5,747 nucleotides of DNA from DUNY01 sp964520055. GTDB taxonomy: Bacteria; Bacillota; Thermosediminibacteria; Thermosediminibacterales; Tepidanaerobacteraceae. The stretch covers positions 1-5,747 of the forward strand of contig CAZFME010000126.1 in assembly GCA_964520055.1 (NCBI GenBank), written 5' to 3'. Below are positions 1 to 5,377 of the stretch, in pieces. Each line of letters begins with the position of its first letter. Position 1 is the stretch's first letter. Under the pieces are notes generated by a model that saw only the letters and a list, made by a program, of their open reading frames with translations, had not been told where the DNA came from and did no database searches. The translations under genes were made by a program, and so were the position numbers.

Positions 1-62
1 CTCCATTTAGAAAGGTTATTTTCCGAAGGATAAATTATATTATTCAAGAATATTTTAATATA
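1..62. other. AT-rich left flank, no gene seen
   Basis: This AT-rich stretch precedes the first repeat element. I see no open frame, strong promoter pair or terminator in it. Its last six bases (57-62, AATATA) match the six bases just after the element (185-190), which is why I place the element boundary here. It could be the tail of the intergenic region behind an upstream gene outside the window. Confidence 0.5.
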
Positions 63-184
63 GACTCTACTGTAAAAAGTCAATTCTGTCTTGAAAATAT
101 CTACATATCGTTTCTAGTTATAATAAAGCATACTATATGTTGACCATGAAATTATAAAAATAAAGGTTTCTATACAGTAGAATC
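63..184 (-). repeat. Interspersed element copy 1 (MITE-like), inverted, with terminal inverted repeats
   Basis: This 122-bp non-coding copy of a three-copy element lies in the opposite orientation to the other two. Its ends are inverted repeats: positions 61-74 match the reverse complement of 173-186 at 12 of 14 bases, with core TCTACTGTA. AATATA flanks it on both sides (57-62 and 185-190), as a target-site duplication would. It shares a 23-base identical block with copy 2 (132-154 here, reverse complement of 3981-4003). The block AAAATATCTACAT (94-106) is the reverse complement of a core found in both other copies. There is no coding capacity, so mobilisation would need a transposase in trans. 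A regulatory element shared by the hut genes is the main alternative. The homology is seen directly; the MITE label is inference. Confidence 0.75.
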
Positions 185-204
185 AATATATATAAAATGT
201 TAAA

Positions 205-224
205 ACCTTCCGGTGAAAGAAGGT
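205..224 (+). promoter_or_regulatory. Ribosome-binding site and GTG start of the first urocanase inside a small hairpin
   Basis: ACCTTC (205-210) can pair with GAAGGT (219-224), a 6-bp stem closing an 8-base loop, CGGTGAAA. The loop contains the likely Shine-Dalgarno GGTGA (212-216), six bases before GTG 223, and the stem covers the first two bases of that start codon. GTG 223 is the only standard start between the in-frame TGA at 214-216 and the conserved HutU N-terminus. A second Shine-Dalgarno match, AGGTGA (221-226), sits five bases before an in-frame ATT at 232, so a rare ATT start three codons later is a less likely alternative. The fold could dampen translation; that is inference. Confidence 0.5.
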
Positions 225-1905
225 GAATAAAATTAATTTTGACGTAGGAAGAGAAAAATTAATATCAAGAATAATCCATGCTCCAAGAGGTAATAAAATT
301 TCATGCAAAGGTTGGCCACAGGAAGCAATTATGCGCATGTTGATGAATAATCTGGACCCGGAAATAGCAGAAAATCCTGACGAATTTACATCCGGGAAAG
401 CCGAGAAAGCGATGAGGGTCTGGGAATGCTTTGATAAAATAATAGAATCCCTAAAGCAGCTCGAATATGATGAGACGCTTCTGGTTCAATCCGGAAAACC
501 AATTGGGATATTTAAAACCCACCAAATGGCACCAAGGGTATTAGTATCCAATGCAGTGCTGGTACCGATGTGGGCTACTTGGGAAAACTTCCGAAAACTG
601 GGGGATAAAGGTCTTACCTTATATGACCAAGTAGCTGCGGGAAGCTGGATGAACATAGGTAGCCAAGGTTGGTTATATGAAACCCTCACAATATTTAACA
701 CCCTAGCAAAAAAGTATTTTAACGGAACCCTAAAGGGTAAATTGGTGTTGTCTGCAGGTCTAGGAGCCGTGGGAGGGGCTCTACCGCTTGCTGTTACGAT
801 GAATGACGGTGTAGCGTTAATAGTAGATGTTGACAGAGAGAAAATACAAAAAAGAATTGAAGCAGGATATTGTGATACTCTTTCCGATAATCTGGATGAA
901 GCACTCAATATAGTTGCAGAGGCTAAAGAAAAGGGCAGGGCTATGTCTTTGGGGCTTGTAGGAAATGCGGCTGAAATCTATCCAGAGCTCCTTTGCCGTG
1001 GGATTTTACCTGATATTGTAACAGATCAGACATCCTCTAATGATCTTTTGAATGGTTATGTTCCCGCAGGAATGAAGCCAGAACAATTACTGGCTATTAG
1101 AAAGACTAATCCACAAAGATATATGGAACATTCCCAAAAAAGCATCATAAACCATGTTAACGCAATGTTAGAAATGCAAAAAAAAGGTGCCATTGTTTTT
1201 GAATATGGCAATAACATAAGATGTCAGGCCTATGATGCAGGGGTGAAAGATGCATTTAACATCCCGGGTTATGCACCGCTATTTATAAAGGATTTATTCT
1301 GTGAAGGAAACGGGCCTTTCAGATGGGTAGCGCTTTCAGGTAATGTCAGGGATATTTACAAGACAGAGGAAAAGTTATTAGAGTTGTTTCCCGAAAACAA
1401 AAACTTGAGAACATGGATAAAGCTGATCAGAAAGCCGGTTAATTATCAGGGCTTACCTGCAAGAGAATGCTGGCTTAGCTACGGTCGAAAAACCGAATTT
1501 GGCATTGCTATAAATGAGATGGTGAGAAAAGGAGAGGTCTCGGCTCCCATTGTCATTGGAAGAGACTACTATGACTCAGGCTCCGCAGCATCTCCTTATG
1601 GTGAGACTGAAGAGATGAAAGACGGCAGTGATGCCATTGCAGATTGGCCTATTTTAAACGCCCTATTGAATACGGCATCAGGAGCTACATGGGTTTCAGT
1701 TTGCCACGGGGCCGGTGTAGGAATGGGTTATTCCATTCATGTCGGTATGGCAGTGGTGGCTGACGGCACTGATGAGGCCAAAAGAAAAATAGAGTTGGTA
1801 TTGAGCAATGACCCAGGCATTGGTGTAATACGCCATGCTGACGCCGGTTATGAAACCGCCGTTTACACCGCGAAAAAAGATAATATTAAAATACCTATGC
1901 TTTAA
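223..1905 (+). CDS. hutU: Urocanate hydratase family protein, short bacterial type, divergent
   Basis: This 560-aa cytosolic protein matches the usual bacterial HutU length of about 550-560. HutU (EC 4.2.1.49) hydrates urocanate to 4-imidazolone-5-propionate using tightly bound NAD+ as an electrophile. Family hallmarks are present: KGWPQEA (29-35), MNNLDPEIAENP (41-52), QSGKP (89-93), GSWMNIGSQG (140-149), TDQTS (267-271), EYGNNIR (327-333), FCEGNGPFRW (359-368), GLPARECW (410-417) and MKDGSDA (465-471). Cys416 aligns with the catalytic Cys410 of Pseudomonas putida. Several positions differ from the family as I recall it. The N-terminal YGG(I/T)G NAD+ motif is replaced by a shorter FTSGK (55-59). 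GGMGGAQP is GAVGGALP (181-188). TSAHD is TSSND (270-274). GRDHLD is GRDYYD (446-451), and HHGGGVG is CHGAGVG (494-500). It starts at GTG and is probably coupled to the next gene. It may be a urocanase with altered cofactor handling, or an enzyme for a modified urocanate. Family membership is certain; the exact substrate is not. Confidence 0.88.
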   Translation: MNKINFDVGREKLISRIIHAPRGNKISCKGWPQEAIMRMLMNNLDPEIAENPDEFTSGKAEKAMRVWECFDKIIESLKQLEYDETLLVQSGKPIGIFKTHQMAPRVLVSNAVLVPMWATWENFRKLGDKGLTLYDQVAAGSWMNIGSQGWLYETLTIFNTLAKKYFNGTLKGKLVLSAGLGAVGGALPLAVTMNDGVALIVDVDREKIQKRIEAGYCDTLSDNLDEALNIVAEAKEKGRAMSLGLVGNAAEIYPELLCRGILPDIVTDQTSSNDLLNGYVPAGMKPEQLLAIRKTNPQRYMEHSQKSIINHVNAMLEMQKKGAIVFEYGNNIRCQAYDAGVKDAFNIPGYAPLFIKDLFCEGNGPFRWVALSGNVRDIYKTEEKLLELFPENKNLRTWIKLIRKPVNYQGLPARECWLSYGRKTEFGIAINEMVRKGEVSAPIVIGRDYYDSGSAASPYGETEEMKDGSDAIADWPILNALLNTASGATWVSVCHGAGVGMGYSIHVGMAVVADGTDEAKRKIELVLSNDPGIGVIRHADAGYETAVYTAKKDNIKIPML

Positions 1906-1914
1906 AGGAGGAGG
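1904..1914 (+). promoter_or_regulatory. Strong ribosome-binding site overlapping the upstream stop codon
   Basis: AAAGGAGGAGG holds two overlapping GGAGG-type sites, six and nine bases before ATG 1921. Its first bases belong to the TAA stop of the first urocanase (1903-1905). Ribosomes finishing the first gene therefore end on the binding site of the second, which favours translational coupling. Only 15 bases separate the genes, and there is no room for a promoter or terminator. Confidence 0.85.
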
Positions 1915-1920
1915 ATTAAA

Positions 1921-3948
1921 ATGTTTGACAACTGTGATATTACAAAGGCGATGAAAATAAAACTGGATTGCGAGTTACCGGAAATGCCCAAATTTGAAGA
2001 AGGTATAAGGAGGGCTCCCAGCCGGGGATTTCATTTGACCAAGGAACAAACCAAGATTGCACTCAAAAATGCCCTTCGATATGTACCCCAAGAGCATCAT
2101 GAAGAATTGGCACCAGAGTTTTTAAATGAGCTTTTGACCAGGGGAAGAATTTACGGCTATCGCTTTCGCCCGGAAGGCCGGATACACGGAAGGTCAATTT
2201 ACGAATATAAGGGAAATTGCCTTGCAGGAAAGGCCTTTCAGGTAATGATTGACAACAATCTGGACTTTGAAGTGGCTCTTTATCCATATGAGCTTGTAAC
2301 CTACGGTGAAACGGGCAGCGTGTGCCAAAACTGGATGCAGTACAGGTTGATAAAAAAGTACCTGGAGGTTATGACTGAGGACCAGACATTGGTGGTTATG
2401 TCCGGACATCCTCTGGGGCTCTTTCCTTCGAAACCTGAAGCCCCAAGGGTAATCATCAGCAATGCCTTAATGGTGGGAATGTTTGATAATCATGAAGACT
2501 GGGAAATCGCAGAGGAAATGGGAGTTGCCAATTACGGTCAGATGACGGCTGGAGGATGGATGTACATCGGGCCCCAGGGTATAGTTCATGGGACTTTTAA
2601 TACCTTGTTAAATGCCGGTAGATTAAAACTTGGGATTCCACATGATGAAGACCTGAAAGGCCGCCTGTTTGTTTCTTCAGGTCTTGGAGGAATGAGCGGA
2701 GCTCAACCCAAGGCAGTGGAGATAGCAGGAGGTATAGGGATTATAGCTGAAGTGGACTATTCCCGCATTAAGACCCGTCACGACCAAGGGTGGGTAAACA
2801 AAGTTTCGTCTGATTTGACTGAAATATTTTCCATTGCCCATGAGTATATGAACAAAAAAGAGCCAATGTCAATAGCTTATCATGGCAATATAGTGGATCT
2901 ATTGGAATACACGGTGAAAAATGATATCCATATAGATCTATTATCAGATCAAACTTCGTGCCATGCAGCCTATGACGGAGGATACTGTCCCCAGGGAGTA
3001 ACCTTTAAAGAACGGACGGAACTACTTGCTACTGACCAAGACAGATTTAAACAACTGGTAGATAAAAGTTTGAAACGCCACTTTGAGCTAATTAAGACTC
3101 TCGTAGAGCGAGGCACCTATTTTTTCGACTACGGCAACTCATTCATGAAGGCCATATTTGATGCGGGTGTAACCGAAATAGCTAAAAATGGTGTAGACGA
3201 AAAAGATGGGTTTATATTTCCTTCCTATGTAGAGGATATAATGGGTCCGGAGCTATTTGATTACGGATATGGCCCCTTTCGCTGGGTTTGCCTAAGTGGT
3301 AAGGAAGAAGATTTAATCAAGACAGATCGGGCCGCTATGGAATGTATTGACCCCAACCGACGTGGCCAGGACAGGGATAATTATATCTGGATTCGAGATG
3401 CCGAGAAGAATAAACTGGTGGTAGGAACCCAAGCACGCATACTATATCAAGATGCCCAAGGCAGAATAAAAATAGCTCTTAAATTTAACGATATGGTAAG
3501 AAAGGGAGAAATCGGCCCTGTAATGTTGGGCAGAGACCATCATGATGTAAGCGGAACTGATTCACCTTTCCGTGAAACGGCCAATATAAAGGATGGCAGC
3601 AACGTAATGGCTGATATGGCTACACACTGTTTTGCAGGCAATGCTGCTCGAGGCATGAGTCTAGTTGCGCTTCACAATGGCGGCGGTGTGGGTATCGGTA
3701 AAGCCATAAACGGCGGATTCGGATTAGTACTGGATGGAAGCAAAAAGACCGATGACATCATAAAATCAGCCCTGCTCTGGGATGTAATGGGTGGTGTTGC
3801 TAGACGGTCCTGGGCAAGAAATAAAAACTCCATTGAGACAAGTATAGATTTTAACCAAAATTATGCCGGCCTTGGTCATATTACAATTCCTTATATACCA
3901 AAACAAGAGCTCATAGATGATGTAGTGGATAAGGCTTTAAATAATTAA
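1921..3948 (+). CDS. hutU: Urocanate hydratase, long (Bacteroidetes/animal) type
   Basis: This 675-aa cytosolic protein is close in length to animal UROC1 and Bacteroidetes urocanases (about 670-676 aa), which carry an N-terminal extension relative to the usual bacterial HutU. It should convert urocanate to imidazolone propionate with bound NAD+. Visible motifs are GIRRAPSRGFHL (28-39), VTYGETG (126-132), MSGHPLGLF (160-168), GGWMYIGPQG (211-220), the NAD+ loop SGLGGMSGAQP (253-263), SDQTSCH (342-348), FDYGNSF (402-408), YGPFRWVCLSG (450-460), GTQARILY (502-509), GRDHHDVSGTDSP (537-549), NGGGVGIG (586-593) and INGGFG (596-601). At the position of the short type's catalytic Cys it has Leu508. 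As far as I recall this is shared by the long branch (ARILY), so it is not a lesion. The family's GVGWGE is GVGIGK here. The ATG start with an excellent ribosome-binding site is clear. This is the better candidate for the housekeeping urocanase, though I cannot prove which paralogue carries the flux. Confidence 0.93.
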   Translation: MFDNCDITKAMKIKLDCELPEMPKFEEGIRRAPSRGFHLTKEQTKIALKNALRYVPQEHHEELAPEFLNELLTRGRIYGYRFRPEGRIHGRSIYEYKGNCLAGKAFQVMIDNNLDFEVALYPYELVTYGETGSVCQNWMQYRLIKKYLEVMTEDQTLVVMSGHPLGLFPSKPEAPRVIISNALMVGMFDNHEDWEIAEEMGVANYGQMTAGGWMYIGPQGIVHGTFNTLLNAGRLKLGIPHDEDLKGRLFVSSGLGGMSGAQPKAVEIAGGIGIIAEVDYSRIKTRHDQGWVNKVSSDLTEIFSIAHEYMNKKEPMSIAYHGNIVDLLEYTVKNDIHIDLLSDQTSCHAAYDGGYCPQGVTFKERTELLATDQDRFKQLVDKSLKRHFELIKTLVERGTYFFDYGNSFMKAIFDAGVTEIAKNGVDEKDGFIFPSYVEDIMGPELFDYGYGPFRWVCLSGKEEDLIKTDRAAMECIDPNRRGQDRDNYIWIRDAEKNKLVVGTQARILYQDAQGRIKIALKFNDMVRKGEIGPVMLGRDHHDVSGTDSPFRETANIKDGSNVMADMATHCFAGNAARGMSLVALHNGGGVGIGKAINGGFGLVLDGSKKTDDIIKSALLWDVMGGVARRSWARNKNSIETSIDFNQNYAGLGHITIPYIPKQELIDDVVDKALNN

Positions 3949-3952
3949 CACT

Positions 3953-4077
3953 TAATACTAATGTGGGAACCTTCTTTTCCTAATTTCATGGTCAACATAT
4001 AGTGTGTTTCGTATTATAATCAGAAACGATGTGTAGATATTTTTTTCAGGCTAAATTTAGCTTTTTACAGTAAAATC
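3953..4077 (+). repeat. Interspersed element copy 2, direct orientation
   Basis: This copy is about 125 bp and begins a few bases after the long urocanase's stop codon. It contains the same 23-base block as copy 1 (3981-4003), followed by CAGAAACGAT-like sequence, TGTGTAGATATTTT (4030-4043, identical in copy 3), and a right end GCTTTTTACAGTA (4060-4072) close to copies 1 and 3. The left end is degenerate: TACT (3956-3959) is separated from GTG by extra bases, so the terminal inverted repeat is weak and I see no target duplication. The left boundary is uncertain by several bases. Confidence 0.75.
3992..4020 (+). promoter_or_regulatory. Possible promoter inside element copy 2
   Basis: TCAACA (3992-3997, 4 of 6 matches to TTGACA) lies 17 bases before a perfect TATAAT (4015-4020). 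This is a plausible sigma-A-type promoter that would drive ftcD with a leader of roughly 260 bases. TATAAT is easily found by chance in such AT-rich DNA. Copy 1 (reverse strand) has 15-base spacing and TATAAC instead, and copy 3 lacks this segment. The pair is therefore not conserved across the family. Confidence 0.25.
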
Positions 4078-4142
4078 ACATTTGATTTTCTATTATGTTG
4101 GCGTATCTTGTGTTTAAGAGTGCGTATTCTTCATTTTCTGTA

Positions 4143-4229
4143 TTATAGAAATACCTATTTACCATTATCCGTTATAAGGCCACCTATTCACCATAATACT
4201 TTGTAAGGACACCTATTCATTATTATTCA
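4143..4229. repeat. Three tandem 29-bp units
   Basis: Units at 4143-4171, 4172-4200 and 4201-4229 have an exact 29-base period. Units 1 and 2 agree at 20 of 29 positions, units 2 and 3 at 22 of 29. The shared core is TT(A/G)TA followed by ACCTATT at offset 10. A fourth interval (4230-4258) begins with the same TTGTA but then becomes the GC-rich hairpin. A weaker trace, with GCGTATTC, may precede unit 1. There are no spacers between units, so this is not a CRISPR array. Function is unknown; a decayed satellite or an array of protein-binding sites would both fit. Confidence 0.7.
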
Positions 4230-4236
4230 TTGTAGA

Positions 4237-4255
4237 GGGCGACCTTTGGTCGCCC
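4237..4255 (+). terminator. GC-rich hairpin just upstream of ftcD (terminator or attenuator-like)
   Basis: GGGCGACC (4237-4244) pairs perfectly with GGTCGCCC (4248-4255) across a TTT loop: an 8-bp, seven-G:C stem in otherwise AT-rich DNA. The following GCATAATTCTTTTAATC has only a short, displaced T-run, so intrinsic termination would be weak. The hairpin lies 33 bases before the ftcD start and 19 before its ribosome-binding site, where it could act as an attenuator, mRNA-protecting stem or dispersed repeat rather than as the end of an operon. The hairpin is certain; its role is not. Confidence 0.5.
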
Positions 4256-4274
4256 GCATAATTCTTTTAATCGA

Positions 4275-4280
4275 GGGAGG
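4275..4280 (+). promoter_or_regulatory. Ribosome-binding site of ftcD, sets a TTG start
   Basis: GGGAGG lies eight bases before TTG 4289. The encoded N-terminus, NQIVECIPNFSEGR, is the expected start of formimidoyltransferases, so the TTG start is well supported despite the rare codon. Confidence 0.8.
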
Positions 4281-4288
4281 AAAAGCAT

Positions 4289-5185
4289 TTGAACCAAATA
4301 GTTGAATGTATTCCAAATTTCAGTGAAGGCAGAAATAAGGAAGTTGTTGAAGCCATTGCCAATACCATAAGGGCTGTAGAAGGTGTAAGGCTCTTGGATT
4401 ACTCATCAGACCACAGCCATAATCGGAGTGTCTTCACATTTATAGGAAATCCTGAAGCGATAAAAGAAGCAGCCTTTGCTGCTTGTTCAAAAGCAGCAGA
4501 ATTAATAGATATGACCAAACACAAGGGAGAACATCCCAGAATGGGTGCCACCGATGTAATACCTTTTGTTCCCGTAAAAGATATCGGTGTTGAAGAATGC
4601 ATTAAGCTTTCCCGAGAATTAGGGGAAAGAATAGCAAGTAAGCTTTCGATTCCTGTATTCTTATATGAAGATTCGGCCACTCGACCTGAGAGAAAAAACC
4701 TTGCAAATATCAGGAAAGGCCAGTTTGAGGGGATGACTGAGAAGATAAAAGACCCCGATTGGGCACCGGATTTCGGCAAACCCGAGATTCATCCGACGGC
4801 CGGGGTGGTAGCTGTAGGGACACGCATGCCCCTAATAGCTTTTAATATTAATCTTGATACATCGGATATAAAAATTGCAGATAAGATTGCTAGGCTGATT
4901 CGTGAAAGAGGCGGAGGGTTACAAAATGTCAGGGCTATTGGAGTAATGCTAGAAGACCGAAATTTAGCTCAAGTGTCCATCAATATGGTGAATTATGAAA
5001 AGACAGCTCTTTACAGAGCTTTTGAGATGGTAAAAATGGAGGCAAAGCGGTACGGTGTAGGTATAGTAGGCAGTGAAATCATAGGTCTTACCCCTATGAA
5101 AGCACTCATAGATGTGGCCGATTACTACTTACAACTCGAAAACTTCGATTTAAATAAACAGATATTAGAGAATTACCTACTGTAG
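4289..5185 (+). CDS. ftcD: Glutamate formimidoyltransferase, single-domain
   Basis: This 298-aa cytosolic enzyme (EC 2.1.2.5) moves the formimino group from N-formimino-L-glutamate to tetrahydrofolate, giving glutamate and 5-formimino-THF. It is the last histidine-specific step in the folate-linked version of the pathway. Motifs, in order: VECIPNFSEGR (5-15), DHSHNRSV (41-48), GEHPRMGATD (80-89), RKGQFEGM (142-149), HPTAGVVAVGTRMPLIAFN (168-186) and GSEIIGLTP (261-269). His82 in GEHPRMGA corresponds in position and context to the catalytic His82 of mammalian FTCD. The length covers both formiminotransferase subdomains but not the cyclodeaminase domain of bifunctional animal FTCD. A separate cyclodeaminase (FchA type) is thus expected elsewhere, perhaps downstream. 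It starts at TTG with a good ribosome-binding site. It sits between two copies of the interspersed element and shows no sign of damage. Confidence 0.95.
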   Translation: MNQIVECIPNFSEGRNKEVVEAIANTIRAVEGVRLLDYSSDHSHNRSVFTFIGNPEAIKEAAFAACSKAAELIDMTKHKGEHPRMGATDVIPFVPVKDIGVEECIKLSRELGERIASKLSIPVFLYEDSATRPERKNLANIRKGQFEGMTEKIKDPDWAPDFGKPEIHPTAGVVAVGTRMPLIAFNINLDTSDIKIADKIARLIRERGGGLQNVRAIGVMLEDRNLAQVSINMVNYEKTALYRAFEMVKMEAKRYGVGIVGSEIIGLTPMKALIDVADYYLQLENFDLNKQILENYLL

Positions 5186-5192
5186 TAGTTTA

Positions 5193-5223
5193 TATTTTCT
5201 ACCTTGCTTAAAGGTAGAAAATA
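5193..5223. repeat. Perfect 13-bp-stem hairpin after ftcD
   Basis: TATTTTCTACCTT (5193-5205) is exactly reverse-complementary to 5211-5223, with a 5-base loop GCTTA. It begins eight bases after the ftcD stop codon. The next bases are ACCTCTGAG, not a T-run, so it is not a standard intrinsic terminator on the + strand. It could be an mRNA-stabilising stem. A second TTCTACCTTG (5237-5246) repeats the left arm 40 bases later and can pair with the right arm instead. Confidence 0.65.
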
Positions 5224-5248
5224 ACCTCTGAGAAACTTCTACCTTGGC

Positions 5249-5346
5249 ACTTCTATTGTGAATACAATCTTGTTTTATAATTTTATTGTCAAAATATAGA
5301 TTGTGTAGATATTTTCTGGACAAAATAGGCTTTTTACAATACAATA
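5249..5346 (+). repeat. Interspersed element copy 3, shortened
   Basis: This copy of about 98 bp lies in the ftcD-hutI gap. It matches copy 1 read on the reverse strand through TTTTATAATTT, GTCAA and ATATAG, then lacks roughly 20-25 bases present in the other copies. It resumes with TGTGTAGATATTTT (5302-5315, identical to copy 2) and ends with GGCTTTTTACAATA. Its ends still pair: TATTGT (5254-5259) with ACAATA (5336-5341). It ends about 30 bases before the hutI ribosome-binding site. No flanking target duplication is obvious. Confidence 0.7.
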
Positions 5347-5377
5347 CAATCATATAATCATATGTTCTTTAGGATTC

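Larger units (their letters stand above)
3949..4288. other. 340-base structured gap between the long urocanase and ftcD
   Basis: No gene is seen on either strand. In order it holds a copy of the interspersed element (about 3953-4077), a T-rich stretch with no clear feature (4078-4142), three 29-bp tandem units (4143-4229), a GC-rich hairpin (4237-4255) and the ftcD ribosome-binding site (4275-4280). No hairpin plus T-run follows the urocanase stop codon, so read-through into ftcD is possible. The gap's length still suggests a separate or modulated transcription unit. Confidence 0.7.

Noticed and set aside
91..124. Promoter for the first urocanase: TTGAAA (91-96) with TATAAT (119-124)
   Set aside because: The 22-base spacer is too long for a standard promoter and TATAAT words are expected by chance in this AT-rich region. 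TTGACC (140-145) with TATACA (171-176) is also badly spaced (25 bases).
1..222. T-box, riboswitch or HutP-type leader ahead of the first urocanase
   Set aside because: No T-box sequence, no known riboswitch core and no regularly spaced NAG triplets beside a terminator hairpin are visible; most of the leader is explained by the repeat element.
486..908. Open frame on the minus strand inside the first urocanase
   Set aside because: It lies wholly opposite a strongly conserved coding region, has no recognisable protein motif and no evident ribosome-binding site; it is a shadow frame.
2063..2409. Two short overlapping minus-strand open frames inside the long urocanase
   Set aside because: They overlap each other and a conserved gene, are only 71-74 codons long, and show no domain features.
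4143..4258. CRISPR array
   Set aside because: The 29-base period resembles a repeat length, but units are directly adjacent, diverged and have no spacers; no cas gene is present.
4399..4779. Minus-strand open frame inside ftcD
   Set aside because: It is opposite the conserved catalytic region of the formimidoyltransferase and has no motif of its own.
5193..5223. Intrinsic terminator after ftcD
   Set aside because: The stem is perfect, but it is AT-rich at its base and followed by ACCTCTGAG with no T-run, so I list it as a hairpin only.
5309..5326. CodY-type operator (TTTTCTG half with AAAA following) in element copy 3
   Set aside because: Only about 10 of 15 consensus positions match, the second half is poor, and the corresponding parts of copies 1 and 2 match no better.
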